From Bradyrhizobium canariense (lineage in GTDB: Bacteria; Pseudomonadota; Alphaproteobacteria; Rhizobiales; Xanthobacteraceae), in NCBI RefSeq assembly GCF_018130465.1, contig NZ_JAFCKJ010000006.1, forward strand, positions 186,001-250,000: DNA of 64,000 bases, read 5' to 3'. The translations under genes were made by a program, and so were the position numbers. This document shows, piece by piece, positions 54,563-63,765 of the stretch. The notes below the pieces were generated by a model that worked only from the letters and a program-made list of their open reading frames with translations, searched no databases and was not told the DNA's origin. The number at the start of each line of letters is the position of its first letter. The first letter of the stretch is position 1.

Positions 54563-55541
54563 AGTTCGATCCCGCGGCGGCAGCGGTGAAGCTGCGATCG
54601 ACGGCTTGCCTGACGTCGAGCTTCTTCGGCAGGATGCCGTAGCGCGTCGAGCGGTCGGAGGCTTCCTGCACCTCCTTCACGACGTTCTCGTCGATCGGAA
54701 TCGGGCTGGTGCGCTGCGCGGTGTAGGCCGAGAGCAGCACGTCCTCCGGCAGCCTGGTCAGTTCGGCGGTGCTCTTGGCATATTCGCCGAGGTGATCCAG
54801 CGACCACAGCCGCGCATTGTTCAGCCGCCGCACGAGGTCCTGCACCGCCGCGCGCTTGGTGGCGATGGCGTTGTCTGAGGCGACGATGAAGGTGATGGTC
54901 GGCGTCAGGCCCTCGCCGTCTGCGATCACGCGGGCCTTGTCCTTCAGCGTCGCGAACGAGACGTAGGGCTCCCACACCGCCCAGGCGTCGATCGAGCCCG
55001 CGACCAGCGCGATCTTGGCATCGACCGGGCCGAGCGGCGCGAAGGTCGCGTCCTCGAGCTTGATCTGCGCCTTCTCCAGCGTGGCGTCGATCAGGAACTG
55101 GCCCCAGCCGCCGCGCGTGCCGGCGAGGCGTTTTCCCTTGAGATCGGCGGCCGATTTGATCGGCGAATCCTGGCGCACGAGAATGGCTTGCGTCTTGGCA
55201 TCCGACCTGGTGCCGCCGATCGCCTTGATCGGCGCGCCGGCCGCGTAGACCGAAAGGAACGAGAGGTCGCCGGTATAGCCGACGTCGAGTGCACCGGCGT
55301 TGAGCGCCTCCAGGATCGGCGCGGCCGCGGGGAATTCAGACCACTCGATCTTGTAAGGCAGATCCTTCGCGTAGCCTGAGATCTCGAGCAGCGAGCGGTT
55401 GCCGCCCTTCTGGTCGCCGACGCGCAGCACGACGGCGTCGGCTGCGAGCGACGCCGCGGCCGTCGACAGGGTGATGGCGGCGGCAAGCAGCGATGTCGCG
55501 AGCCGGCGGGTGATGGAATGATCGAGGAAGTTGATGCTCAT
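54561..55541 (-). CDS. Aliphatic-sulfonate-type ABC substrate-binding protein A (SsuA-like)
   Basis: 326 residues with a signal peptide (about residues 1-33) and then VVLRVGDQKGGNRSLLEISG, LPYKIEWSEFPAAAPILEAL and GYTGDLSFLSVYAAGAPIKA. These blocks are shared closely with the binding protein at 61189. It is divergent from the main cluster and lies upstream of it, so it may offer a second ligand range for the same permease and ATPase at 57099-58915, or belong to another system. Confidence 0.88.
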   Translation of the reverse strand: MSINFLDHSITRRLATSLLAAAITLSTAAASLAADAVVLRVGDQKGGNRSLLEISGYAKDLPYKIEWSEFPAAAPILEALNAGALDVGYTGDLSFLSVYAAGAPIKAIGGTRSDAKTQAILVRQDSPIKSAADLKGKRLAGTRGGWGQFLIDATLEKAQIKLEDATFAPLGPVDAKIALVAGSIDAWAVWEPYVSFATLKDKARVIADGEGLTPTITFIVASDNAIATKRAAVQDLVRRLNNARLWSLDHLGEYAKSTAELTRLPEDVLLSAYTAQRTSPIPIDENVVKEVQEASDRSTRYGILPKKLDVRQAVDRSFTAAAAGSN

Positions 55542-56017
55542 GTGGCCTGTCTTGTTGCCTTGCCCACGACGCGTGAGCGAACGATGCTGCGAGACGGTCA
55601 AGTCTATGATCGCGCGATGCGCAGTCAATGAAATGGCCGACCGTATTGCGCGCGCGATGGGCAAGGACGTTTTAGCGAGGCGCTGATTTCGAGAACGTGC
55701 GGCATGCGCAACTGATGCTGCGCAAGAATGAAGCAGGGGAGGGGCGCGCGCCGCACTCTGCCAATCGATGCATCGGCGAAAATCCTTTCATCGTCTCCGT
55801 ACGCGCCGATGGAGAGAATGACTTCGCTTCACGCCACATTCGAAATTCCATTTCATTGACGATGCGGCAAGCGCGCCGCATGATTTGCGCATCGCATCAA
55901 CGCGGCGCAGCAACCGCCGGCGAAAAGATTTTCTCTCGACGCAGCTCCGCACGGAACATGCGCAACGCAAACCGTTGTGCCGATGGCGGAGCCGTGCCAG
56001 CGCAGGAGTGGAGACGG
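55542..56017. other. 476-base divergent regulatory gap of the organosulfur cluster
   Basis: No gene is convincing. ATGCGGC-AAGCGC-GCCGCAT (55862-55881) is a perfect 7-bp inverted repeat and could be an operator or a hairpin. Promoters for both divergent transcripts should lie here, but I could not assign -35/-10 boxes with confidence. Confidence 0.4.
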
Positions 56018-57121
56018 ATGAACGACGACGACAAGCACGGCGGATCGAGGCTCGACCGGCGCCATTTGCTCCAGGCGGGGCTCGCGGCCGCATTCGCCGC
56101 GCCGCTCGGTGCCCTCAGTGCGGCACAGGCCTTTGCGCCGCGCGGGATTGTGCCCGGTGTCGACTTCTCGGAGTTTCCGCTGTGCCGGACGGCATCAGAT
56201 GCGCCCGCGCTCACCGGTGCGCCGCGCAAGCTGAAGCTGTCGTGGAATGCCGGCGCGGTATGCCTTGCGCCGCTGCCGGTCGCCATCGAGCACGGCTTCT
56301 TCCAGAAGCAGAATCTCGACGTCGAGCTCGTCAACTATTCCGGCTCGACCGACCAGCTGTTAGAGGCGATCGCGACGGGAAAGAGCGATGCCGGACTCGG
56401 CATGGCGCTGCGCTGGCTGAAGCCGCTGGAGCAGGGCTTCGACGTCAAGATCGCGGCGGGCACCCATGGCGGCTGCATGCGCGTGCTGACGCGCGCCGAC
56501 TCCAACGTGAGTAAGCTCGCCGACCTCAAGGGCAAGATCGTCGCGGTCGGCGATCTCGGCGGCCCCGACAAGAACTTCTTCTCGATCCAATTGGCAAAAC
56601 TCGGCATCGATCCCAACAAGGATGTCGACTGGCGCGCCTATCCCGGCAACCTCCTCAACGTCGCCATGGAGAAAGGCGAGGTGCAGGCGTTCCTGTCGTC
56701 CGATCCGCTCGCCTATCTCTGGCTCAAGGACACCCAGTACAAGGAAGTCGCCTCCAACCTCGATGGCGAATACCGCGACAAGAGCTGCTGCATCGTCGGC
56801 TTGCGCGGCAGTCTCGTACGCGAGGAGCCGCAGGTCGCGCGCGCCATCACGCAGGCGCTGCTCGATGCCGCGATGTTCACCTCGCAGAACCCGACGGTGG
56901 CGGCAAAATCGTTCCAGCCCTACGCGCCGAAGACGGCGACGCTTGCCGATATCGAGGGCATGGTGCGCTACCACACCCATCACCATCATCCCGTCGGCGA
57001 CGTGTTGAAGCGCGAGCTCAAGGCCTATGCCGACGATCTCAAGAGCGTTCAGGTGTTCAAGCAGAGCACCGACACGGCCAAATTCGCGGAGCGCATCTAT
57101 GTCGACGTATTCGCTGTCTGA
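56018..57121 (+). CDS. Tat-type ABC substrate-binding protein B
   Basis: 367 residues. The N-terminus is a twin-arginine type leader: RLDRRHLLQAGLAAAFAAP. The mature part shows KLKLSWNAGAVCLAPLPVA, HGFFQKQNLDVELVNYSGS and LADLKGKIVAVGDLGGPDK, matching the NitT/TauT/SsuA-like fold but not closely like proteins A and C. GGAGACGG precedes ATG 56018. A longer upstream frame from 55697 is rejected. It is the first gene of a transcript with permease, ATPase, dehydrogenase and monooxygenase. Confidence 0.88.
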   Translation: MNDDDKHGGSRLDRRHLLQAGLAAAFAAPLGALSAAQAFAPRGIVPGVDFSEFPLCRTASDAPALTGAPRKLKLSWNAGAVCLAPLPVAIEHGFFQKQNLDVELVNYSGSTDQLLEAIATGKSDAGLGMALRWLKPLEQGFDVKIAAGTHGGCMRVLTRADSNVSKLADLKGKIVAVGDLGGPDKNFFSIQLAKLGIDPNKDVDWRAYPGNLLNVAMEKGEVQAFLSSDPLAYLWLKDTQYKEVASNLDGEYRDKSCCIVGLRGSLVREEPQVARAITQALLDAAMFTSQNPTVAAKSFQPYAPKTATLADIEGMVRYHTHHHHPVGDVLKRELKAYADDLKSVQVFKQSTDTAKFAERIYVDVFAV

Positions 57122-58121
57122 CGGCCTTGCTTCCGGCGCGCCGCGTCTCTCGCGCGCACCGCTGCTTACGAGCTGGGTCCGGGAATCCGGTGTCGGCATC
57201 CTCGCCAGCGTGGCGTGGATTGCCTTCGGCCTGTCCTGCCTGTGGTGGGAGGACGTCGGCGACTGGTCGCGGACCCATTCGCTCGGCATTGCCGCGTTTG
57301 TCATCGCGGCCGTCGCGCTGTTCGGGACCGTCGGCGCCGACTACCTCGGCTCGGCGGGCCGCGCCTTGCGCCAGCGCGCGCCGTGGCTCGTCGTGCTCGG
57401 CGTCGTCCTGACGTTGTGGGAAGTCGCGACGGCGAAATTCGCCTGGCTGCCATTGCCGTTCTTCCCGCCGCCGCAGTCGATCATCGAGGTCTACACCGAC
57501 GATCTGCCAAAATTGCTCGACAGCGTGCTCGCCTCGGTCAAGCTCCAGCTGGGCGGCTATCTGATCGGCGCGACGGTCGGCTTCCTGACCGGCGTATCGA
57601 TCGGCTGGTCGCGCGCGGTCGGCTATTGGGTGCATCCGGTGCTGCGCTTCATCGGCCCGCTGCCGGCGACTGCCTGGCTGCCGATCGCCTTCTTCACCTT
57701 CCCGTCGAGCTGGAGCGCCTCGACCTTTCTGATCGCGCTGGCAACCGGCTTCCCGGTCACCGTGCTGACCTGGTCGGGTGTCGCGAGCGTGAGCAACGCC
57801 TATTACGACGTCGCGCGGACGCTCGGGGCAAAGCCATCCTTCCTGGTGTTGAAGGTCGCGATTCCCGCCGCATTGCCGCACGTTTTCGTCGGCCTGTTCA
57901 TGGGCCTCGGCTCGTCCTTCGCCGTGCTGGTCGTCGCCGAGATGATCGGCGTCAAGGCCGGTCTCGGCTGGTACCTGCAATGGGCGCAGGGCTGGGCCGC
58001 CTACGCCAACATGTATGCGGCGCTGATCGTGATGTCGCTGCTGTGCTCCGGCGCGATCACGTTGCTGTTTTCGATCCGCGATCGCCTGCTGGTCTGGCAG
58101 AAGGGGACCGTCAAATGGTAG
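57099..58121 (+). CDS. NitT/TauT/SsuC-type ABC permease
   Basis: 340 residues with an N-terminal extension of two helices and then the six-helix permease core. The coupling region reads YYDVARTLGAKPSFLVLKVAI. It overlaps the binding-protein gene by 23 bases, so translation is coupled. The extension is longer than in typical SsuC proteins (about 260 residues). Confidence 0.9.
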   Translation: MSTYSLSDGLASGAPRLSRAPLLTSWVRESGVGILASVAWIAFGLSCLWWEDVGDWSRTHSLGIAAFVIAAVALFGTVGADYLGSAGRALRQRAPWLVVLGVVLTLWEVATAKFAWLPLPFFPPPQSIIEVYTDDLPKLLDSVLASVKLQLGGYLIGATVGFLTGVSIGWSRAVGYWVHPVLRFIGPLPATAWLPIAFFTFPSSWSASTFLIALATGFPVTVLTWSGVASVSNAYYDVARTLGAKPSFLVLKVAIPAALPHVFVGLFMGLGSSFAVLVVAEMIGVKAGLGWYLQWAQGWAAYANMYAALIVMSLLCSGAITLLFSIRDRLLVWQKGTVKW

Positions 58122-58915
58122 CCGCAACTGCACTGGCTGAGATCGACGCTCACTTGGCCGCCGGTGCTGCGCTCGACATCGAGCAGGTCAGCCACGCCTT
58201 CGACATCGACGGCGCCGAGGTGCCGGTGCTCAGCGACGTCAGCATCTCGGTCGAACCGGGCGAGTTCGTTGCGCTGCTCGGCCCCTCCGGCTGCGGCAAG
58301 TCGACCTTGCTGCGCCTCGTCGCAGGCCTCGACAAGCCCAGGTCCGGAACGCTCCGCGAGGACGAGGCTCGCATCACGCGACCGTACCCTTCGCGCGTTG
58401 TCGTGTTTCAGGATCCGACCTTGTTTCCCTGGCGCACGGTCTGGGACAACGTCGCGCTGGGCCTGGAGGCGCAGGGCATTTTGAAGAGTCAGCGTCACCG
58501 CGTCGATGCCGCGCTCGATCTTGTCGGCCTCGCGTCCTTCCGCAATGCCTATCCGCACCAGCTCTCGGGCGGCATGGCGCAGCGCGTAGCGCTGGCCCGC
58601 GCGCTGGTCAATGATCCCAAGATCCTCATCCTCGACGAGCCGCTCGGAAAACTCGACTCGCTCACCCGCATCACCATGCAGGCCGAGCTGGTCTCGCTGT
58701 GGCAGCGCAAGGGTTTTACCACGTTGCTGGTGACGCATGACGCCGAGGAGGCGCTGGTGCTCGCCAACCGTGTCATCGTGTTCAGCGACCGCCCGGCGCG
58801 GGTGAAGGCCGACATCCGTGTCGACCGGCCCTATCCACGCCATCGCGGCGATCCGTATCTGGCCGATTTGCGCCGCCAGATCCTTGGCCTGCTGGGATTG
58901 GACGCCACATGGTGA
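58115..58915 (+). CDS. NitT/TauT/SsuB-type ABC ATPase
   Basis: 266 residues: Walker A GPSGCGKST, Q-loop VVFQDPTLFPWRT, signature LSGGMAQRVALARALV, Walker B ILILDEPLGKLDSLT and H-loop LVTHDAEEA. It overlaps the permease by seven bases. With proteins A/B/C it forms an SsuABC-like importer for alkanesulfonates or related organosulfur compounds. Confidence 0.92.
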   Translation: MVAATALAEIDAHLAAGAALDIEQVSHAFDIDGAEVPVLSDVSISVEPGEFVALLGPSGCGKSTLLRLVAGLDKPRSGTLREDEARITRPYPSRVVVFQDPTLFPWRTVWDNVALGLEAQGILKSQRHRVDAALDLVGLASFRNAYPHQLSGGMAQRVALARALVNDPKILILDEPLGKLDSLTRITMQAELVSLWQRKGFTTLLVTHDAEEALVLANRVIVFSDRPARVKADIRVDRPYPRHRGDPYLADLRRQILGLLGLDATW

Positions 58916-60061
58916 CTTCGATAGCCAAGGGCCGCACGGCCCGTAGCGAGCCCGATTACATCGCACATGCCGAGGCTCTGGCCGAAGGCTTCGTCGCGCG
59001 CGCGGCCGAACACGACCGTACCGGCAGCTTCCCCTTCGAGAATTTTCGTGAGCTGTCCGAGGCAGGCCTGCTCTCGCTGACGGTGCCTGCCGCCCATGGC
59101 GGGGCCGGAGCGGGCGCACGATACGCCGCGCGCGTCATCGGGATCGTCGGCAAGGCCGATCCGTCGACCGCGCTGGTGCTGTCGATGCACTACATCAACC
59201 ATCTGGTGATGGCACGGAGCCCGACCTGGCCGGCGCGGCTGTCACGCAAGCTTGCGCGCGAGAGTGTCGAAGGCCTTGCGCTCGTCAACGCGCTCCGCGT
59301 CGAGCCCGAACTGGGCTCGCCTGCGCGCGGCGGCCTGCCAGCGACCATTGCACGCCGGACCGAAACCGGCTGGCGGCTGTCGGGGCACAAGATCTATTCG
59401 ACGGGATCGCCGATCCTGAAATGGTATCTGGTCTGGGCGCGGACGGACGACGCCGAGCCGCGCGTCGGACAGTTCCTGGTGCCGGCGGGCCTGCCGGGCA
59501 CGCGCATCGTCGAGACCTGGGATCATCACGGCCTGCGGGCCAGCGGCAGCCACGACGTCATCTTCGACGACGTCGTGGTTCCTCTCGATGCCGAGATCGA
59601 CGTGCGCAAGCCGGCCGACTGGCGCGTACCCGATGTCGCGCAGGCGACCGTCCACACGATCTTCGTCGCCGCGATCTATGACGGCGTTGCGCGGGCTGCA
59701 CGCGACTGGCTGGTTGCGTTCCTGAAGGGGCGCGCCGCTTGCGACCTTGCCGCGCGCGCAGGAGATCCTTGGCGCGATCGAGGCACGGCTCACCGTCAAT
59801 GCGCGGCTGATCGCATCCTTCGCCGGTGATTTCGATGACGGTGTCGAGCTTTCCGCGGCCGAGTCCAACGTCATCAAGCTGACCGTGACCAACAACGGCG
59901 TCGCCGCAGTCGAGGATGCCTTGTCGCTCAGCGGCTATCACGGCCTCTCCCGCGCCAATCCGCTGGAGCGGCACTATCGCGACGTCCTGTGCGGCCGCGT
60001 GCACACGCCGCAGGACGATTCCACGCGCACCGGCCTCGGCCGTGCCGCATTGGGCCTCTAG
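58909..60061 (+). pseudogene. Acyl-CoA-dehydrogenase-like (SfnB/DszC-type) gene, frameshifted
   Basis: Frame 1 (58909 to about 59733) encodes a normal acyl-CoA dehydrogenase start: AEALAEGFVARAAEHDRTGS, SLTVPAAHGGAGAG and SGHKIYSTGSP. It then loses homology. The rest continues in frame 3 from about 59729 (GAPLATLPRAQE, ARLTVNARLIASFAGDFDD, HGLSRANPLERHYRDV). The break falls after FLKG and before PLATLP, where intact homologues have about five more residues. The words GGGGCGCG around it suggest a short deletion between direct repeats, or a sequencing error. If real, the flavin oxidase needed by the pathway is inactive. It overlaps the ATPase gene by seven bases. Confidence 0.8.
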
Positions 60062-60091
60062 CTTTTTCGCCAAACAATCAGGGAGACGATT

Positions 60092-61192
60092 ATGTCGATC
60101 GAGTTCATCGGCTTCATCAGCAACAACAATTCGTCCGAGACCGTGGTCCGCGAGGGGCCGATTCTCAACCCGACCCACATCGAGACGGTGGCGAAGGCGC
60201 ATGAGAATGCCGGCTTCGATCGGGCGCTGCTGGCGTTTCATTCGACCTCGCCGGACGCGCTCCAGGTTGCCCAGCACGTGCTGAGCCACACCGAGCGCCT
60301 CAACGTGCTGATCGCGCAGCGCCCGGGTTTCACCGCCCCGACCCTGCTGGCGCGGCAGTTCGCGGCGCTCGACCAGTTCTCCCGCGGACGCGTCGCGCTC
60401 CACGTCATTACTGGCGGCAATGCCACCGAGCTGCGGCAGGACGGCAATACGCTCGACGACAAGGACGAGCGCTACGCGCGCACCTCCGAGTTCCTCGACA
60501 TCCTCAAGCTGGAATGGACCAGCGACAAGCCCTTCACCTACAAGGGCAAGCACTATCAGGTCGAGAACGCCTTCTCGCAGGTGAAGCCTTATCGTCCCGA
60601 GGGCATCCGGATCTATTTCGGCGGCGCCTCGGATGCGGCGATCGACGTCGCCGGCAAGCATGCCGACACGTTCGCGCTGTGGGGGGAATCCTATGCGCAG
60701 GTGCGCGACGTCACCTCGCGCGTTCACAATGCGGCCGTCAGGCAGGGCCGTCCGACGCCGCGCTTCAGCCTCTCGGTGCGGCCGATCATCGCCCCGACCG
60801 AGAAGCAGGCCTGGGAAAAGGCGGAAGAGATTCTTGCGCGCGCCACTGCGCTGCAGGACAAGACCGGCTATCGCAAACCTGCCGATGGTCATGCCACGGC
60901 CGGCGCGCGGCGCCTGCTCTCGCTCGCCGACCAGGGCAGCCGCATCGACAAGCGGCTCTGGACCGAGATCGCAAAACTCACCGGCGCCAACAGCAACACC
61001 ACCGCGCTGGTCGGGACGCCCGAGCAGGTCGCGGAAGTGTTCGGCGACTATTACGACCTCGGTATCACCCATTTCCTGATCCGCGGCTTCGATCCCCTGA
61101 TCGACGCCATCGAATATGGCCGCGAGCTGATCCCGCTGACGCGCGAACTGGTCGCCAAGCGCCAGGCCGTTCGCGGCGAGGCGGCGGAATGA
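60092..61192 (+). CDS. LLM-class FMN-dependent monooxygenase (SsuD/SfnG-like)
   Basis: 366 residues in the luciferase-like fold: SIEFIGFISNNNSSETVVREG at the N-terminus, RQFAALDQFSRGRVALHVITG and RTSEFLDILKLEWTSDKPFTYKGKHY are typical of alkanesulfonate/dimethylsulfone monooxygenases. They use reduced FMN and O2 to break a C-S bond and release sulfite. A partner flavin reductase is not in the window. GGGAGACGATT precedes ATG 60092. Confidence 0.92.
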   Translation: MSIEFIGFISNNNSSETVVREGPILNPTHIETVAKAHENAGFDRALLAFHSTSPDALQVAQHVLSHTERLNVLIAQRPGFTAPTLLARQFAALDQFSRGRVALHVITGGNATELRQDGNTLDDKDERYARTSEFLDILKLEWTSDKPFTYKGKHYQVENAFSQVKPYRPEGIRIYFGGASDAAIDVAGKHADTFALWGESYAQVRDVTSRVHNAAVRQGRPTPRFSLSVRPIIAPTEKQAWEKAEEILARATALQDKTGYRKPADGHATAGARRLLSLADQGSRIDKRLWTEIAKLTGANSNTTALVGTPEQVAEVFGDYYDLGITHFLIRGFDPLIDAIEYGRELIPLTRELVAKRQAVRGEAAE

Positions 61193-62127
61193 TCCGCCTC
61201 ATGCTGGCCGGCGCGCTGCTGTTCGGCTCGTTCGAGCTGGCGGCGGCGCAAACCACCCTGCGCGTCGGCGACCAGAAGGGCAATTCGCAGGCCGTGATGG
61301 AAGCGGCCGGCGTGCTGAAGGACGTCCCCTACAAGATCGAGTGGAAGGAGTTTCCGGCGGCAGCTCCACTGCTGGAAGCGCTCAGCGCCGGGGCGATCGA
61401 GACCGGGCTCGTCGGCGATGCGCCGTTCACCTTCGCCGCCGCCTCCGGGGCGCCGGTGAAGGCGATTGCCGCGATCCGGCAGACCCGCGAGGGGCTCGCG
61501 ATCCTTGTGCCCGAGAACTCGCCAATCAAGAGTTTTGCCGATCTCCGCGGCAAGAAGATCGCAACCGGCCGTGGCTCGATCGGCCATCAACTGATCCTCG
61601 CTGCGCTGGAAAAGAACGGCTGGGCTGCAGCTGACGTGCAGATCGCGTTCCTGGCGCCTTCCGACGCCAAGATCGCCTACACGCAGGGCTCCGTCGACGC
61701 GTGGTCGACCTGGGAGCCTTATGTCAGCCAGGAGGAGGTGCTGTTCAAGTCGCGCCGTGTCATCACCACCGAGGGCCTGACGCCGGGGTTGAGCTTTCAG
61801 GTCGCGCGGCCCGACGCCATCCGCGACAAGCGCGCGGAGCTGACCGACTTCGTCCGGCGCCTCACCGCGGCGCGGGCGTGGTCGCTGAACAATCTCGACA
61901 GCTACGCCGCGACCTGGGGCCGACTGATGAATATCCCGACAGCCGTGCCGCAGAACTGGCTGTCGCGCGCAAAAATCCGGATCGCACCGATCGATGACGG
62001 CGTGGTCGCGGACGAGCAGAGCACGATCGATCTCTACTTTCGCTGGGGCCTGATCAAGCAGAAGCTCGATGCGGCCGAGATCGTGGACCGCTCCTTCTCG
62101 GATGCGATTGCGAAGGCGGTGTTGTAG
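61189..62127 (+). CDS. Aliphatic-sulfonate-type ABC substrate-binding protein C (SsuA-like)
   Basis: 312 residues with a signal peptide (about residues 1-20) and TTLRVGDQKGNSQAVMEAAG, VPYKIEWKEFPAAAPLLEAL and KIAYTQGSVDAWSTWEPYVS, the SsuA pattern. It is a paralogue of protein A at 54561 (shared YKIEW.EFPAAAP.LEAL.AGA blocks). It overlaps the monooxygenase gene by four bases and ends the operon. Confidence 0.9.
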   Translation: MIRLMLAGALLFGSFELAAAQTTLRVGDQKGNSQAVMEAAGVLKDVPYKIEWKEFPAAAPLLEALSAGAIETGLVGDAPFTFAAASGAPVKAIAAIRQTREGLAILVPENSPIKSFADLRGKKIATGRGSIGHQLILAALEKNGWAAADVQIAFLAPSDAKIAYTQGSVDAWSTWEPYVSQEEVLFKSRRVITTEGLTPGLSFQVARPDAIRDKRAELTDFVRRLTAARAWSLNNLDSYAATWGRLMNIPTAVPQNWLSRAKIRIAPIDDGVVADEQSTIDLYFRWGLIKQKLDAAEIVDRSFSDAIAKAVL

Positions 62128-62130
62128 GCC

Positions 62131-62270
62131 TCTCGTGTCCCGGACGCGCTGCAGCGTGCAACGCTGCTGCGCAGAGCCGGGACCCATGCCACACAGAACA
62201 CACTCTCGGTTAGATGGGCTCCGGCTCTGCGGCGCACCACTGTGTGATGCGCCGCGTCCGGGGCACGAGA
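62131..62270. repeat. Large imperfect palindrome (139 bases)
   Basis: TCTCGTGTCCCGGACGCG (62131-62148) and CGCGTCCGGGGCACGAGA (62253-62270) match as inverted repeats at 17 of 18 bases. The interior has further complementary GCGCAGAGCCGGG/CCCGGCTC-like words. It is a dispersed-type element after the operon and may end transcription from both sides. No gene is seen up to 62453. Confidence 0.65.
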
Positions 62271-62453
62271 CCTCACAAACATTCAAGCGTCCGTGAAGCG
62301 GAAAGACCGCGTTCCAATTCAAGCCGCTTCTTCGATACGTTCCTTCTGCATTTTCCGCTCGCGACAATACCCTCATTGCTATTTGCATCTCCCCCTTGCA
62401 CGACGCTCGATCCCGGCAAAAGTCATAACGACGACCACATCGGGAGACCGGCC

Positions 62454-63299
62454 ATGGGCCTGCAAGAAACAAAAATCGAATCGCTTCCCTTCGTCACCGC
62501 TGAACTGAACTATCTGGCACCGGTTTCTGGCAAACCGCGCACCTACGCCTTCGATCCACCGCCTGGCGAGCCCAAAAGCACGTCGCTGCCGGAGCCGCAT
62601 CAGGTTCCGATCTTCGATGCGCGCCTGATCGCGCAAAATTTCTCGCTCGACCGCGAAGGCTTTGCGTTGGTGCGGCATCCAACCCAGGTGAAGGACTTCA
62701 GCAACGACGAAGAGGTGAAGGCGGTCTACTATCCCGCCGTCGAGGCCTTCCTGCGCGCAACGCTGAAAGCCGATCGCGTTGTCATCTTCGACCATACCGT
62801 GCGCAGGCGCGTCGAGGGCGCTGCGGACATTCGCCACGGTGGCCCGCGTCAGCCGGCAACGCGCGTCCACGTCGACCAGACCGCCGTCTCGGGCGCCAAC
62901 CGCGTGCGCGAACATCTGCCCGATGAGGCCGAGGAGTTGCTGAAAGGCCGCGTCCAGGTGATCAATCTGTGGCGGCCGATCCGCGGTCCGCTACGAGATT
63001 CGCCGCTCGCGATGGCTGACGGCACGACGGTGGTGCCCGACGATCTCGTCGCCTCCGATCTGATCTATCCCAACCGTCGCGGCGAGACTTATTCGGTGAA
63101 ATACAATCCAAACCATCGCTGGTTCTATTTTCCCGAGATGACGGCCGAGGAAGCGTTGCTGCTCAAGTGTTACGATTCCGCAACCGATGGCCGCACGCGC
63201 TTCGGGCCCCACACGGCATTCGTCGATCCGACCACGCCGTCGGATGCGGCGCCGCGCGAAAGCATCGAGGTCCGCACACTGGTCTTTCACAAACAGTAA
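62454..63299 (+). CDS. CmcJ/NvfI-family oxidoreductase
   Basis: 281 residues. The region THVHVDQTAVSGANRV-like reading TRVHVDQTA and INLWRPIRGP give the His-x-Asp and Arg positions of a double-stranded beta-helix Fe(II)/2-oxoglutarate-like fold, shared with CmcJ/NvfI proteins of secondary metabolism. ESIEVRTLVFHKQ is the usual C-terminus. The substrate is unknown. The ATG at 62454 is preceded by CGGGAGACCG. Confidence 0.82.
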   Translation: MGLQETKIESLPFVTAELNYLAPVSGKPRTYAFDPPPGEPKSTSLPEPHQVPIFDARLIAQNFSLDREGFALVRHPTQVKDFSNDEEVKAVYYPAVEAFLRATLKADRVVIFDHTVRRRVEGAADIRHGGPRQPATRVHVDQTAVSGANRVREHLPDEAEELLKGRVQVINLWRPIRGPLRDSPLAMADGTTVVPDDLVASDLIYPNRRGETYSVKYNPNHRWFYFPEMTAEEALLLKCYDSATDGRTRFGPHTAFVDPTTPSDAAPRESIEVRTLVFHKQ

Positions 63300-63312
63300 C
63301 AATGTGTGATGG

Positions 63313-63337
63313 CACTGCCGGGCGCGGCCCGGCAGTG
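63313..63337 (+). terminator. Hairpin after the CmcJ/NvfI-like gene
   Basis: CACTGCCGGG (63313-63322) and CCCGGCAGTG (63328-63337) form an exact 10-bp stem with a five-base loop, 14 bases after the stop. No T run follows. Confidence 0.5.
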
Positions 63338-63401
63338 GCTTGGAACCTCGGGGAACTGGGAACGATTGTAGCGTCGGGCAGGGCCAACCCGGAGCGGTGC
63401 C

Positions 63402-63716
63402 GTGCGAGGACAGACCACGCTATTTTGTTGCCTTGCGACTTTTTCGCTTTCAGCCTTTTCAGTTGCTCACGCCGAAAGCGGACTTGCTTCTTACTACGGA
63501 TACGGAAAGGCGGGCAAAGGCAGCGAGTTGACCTGCGCGCACCGGACGCGCCCCTTCGGAAGCGTGTTGAGGGTGTCCTACGGGAGCCGCTCGATTCAAT
63601 GCCGCGTCAACGATCGCGGCCCGTTCATCCGCGGCCGGATCGTTGACCTCTCCGTTCCCGCCGCCCGCGCGCTGGGCATGATGAGCGCCGGCGTGGTGCG
63701 GGTCTCGGTGGAATAG
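63402..63716 (+). CDS. Small secreted RlpA-like protein
   Basis: 104 residues: a signal peptide (about 1-24, ending VAHA) and a bare double-psi beta-barrel with LASYYGYGKAGKG, RPFGSVLRV and RVNDRGPFIRGRIVDLS. It differs from the RlpA lipoprotein at 42996 by having no lipobox and a shorter barrel. GTG 63402 is the start; GGAGCGGTGCC precedes it. Confidence 0.85.
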   Translation: MRGQTTLFCCLATFSLSAFSVAHAESGLASYYGYGKAGKGSELTCAHRTRPFGSVLRVSYGSRSIQCRVNDRGPFIRGRIVDLSVPAARALGMMSAGVVRVSVE

Positions 63717-63765
63717 GCCTGCCAGCGCGCTATAGTGCCGTCCGAAGCAAGGGGAAGGGGCACTA

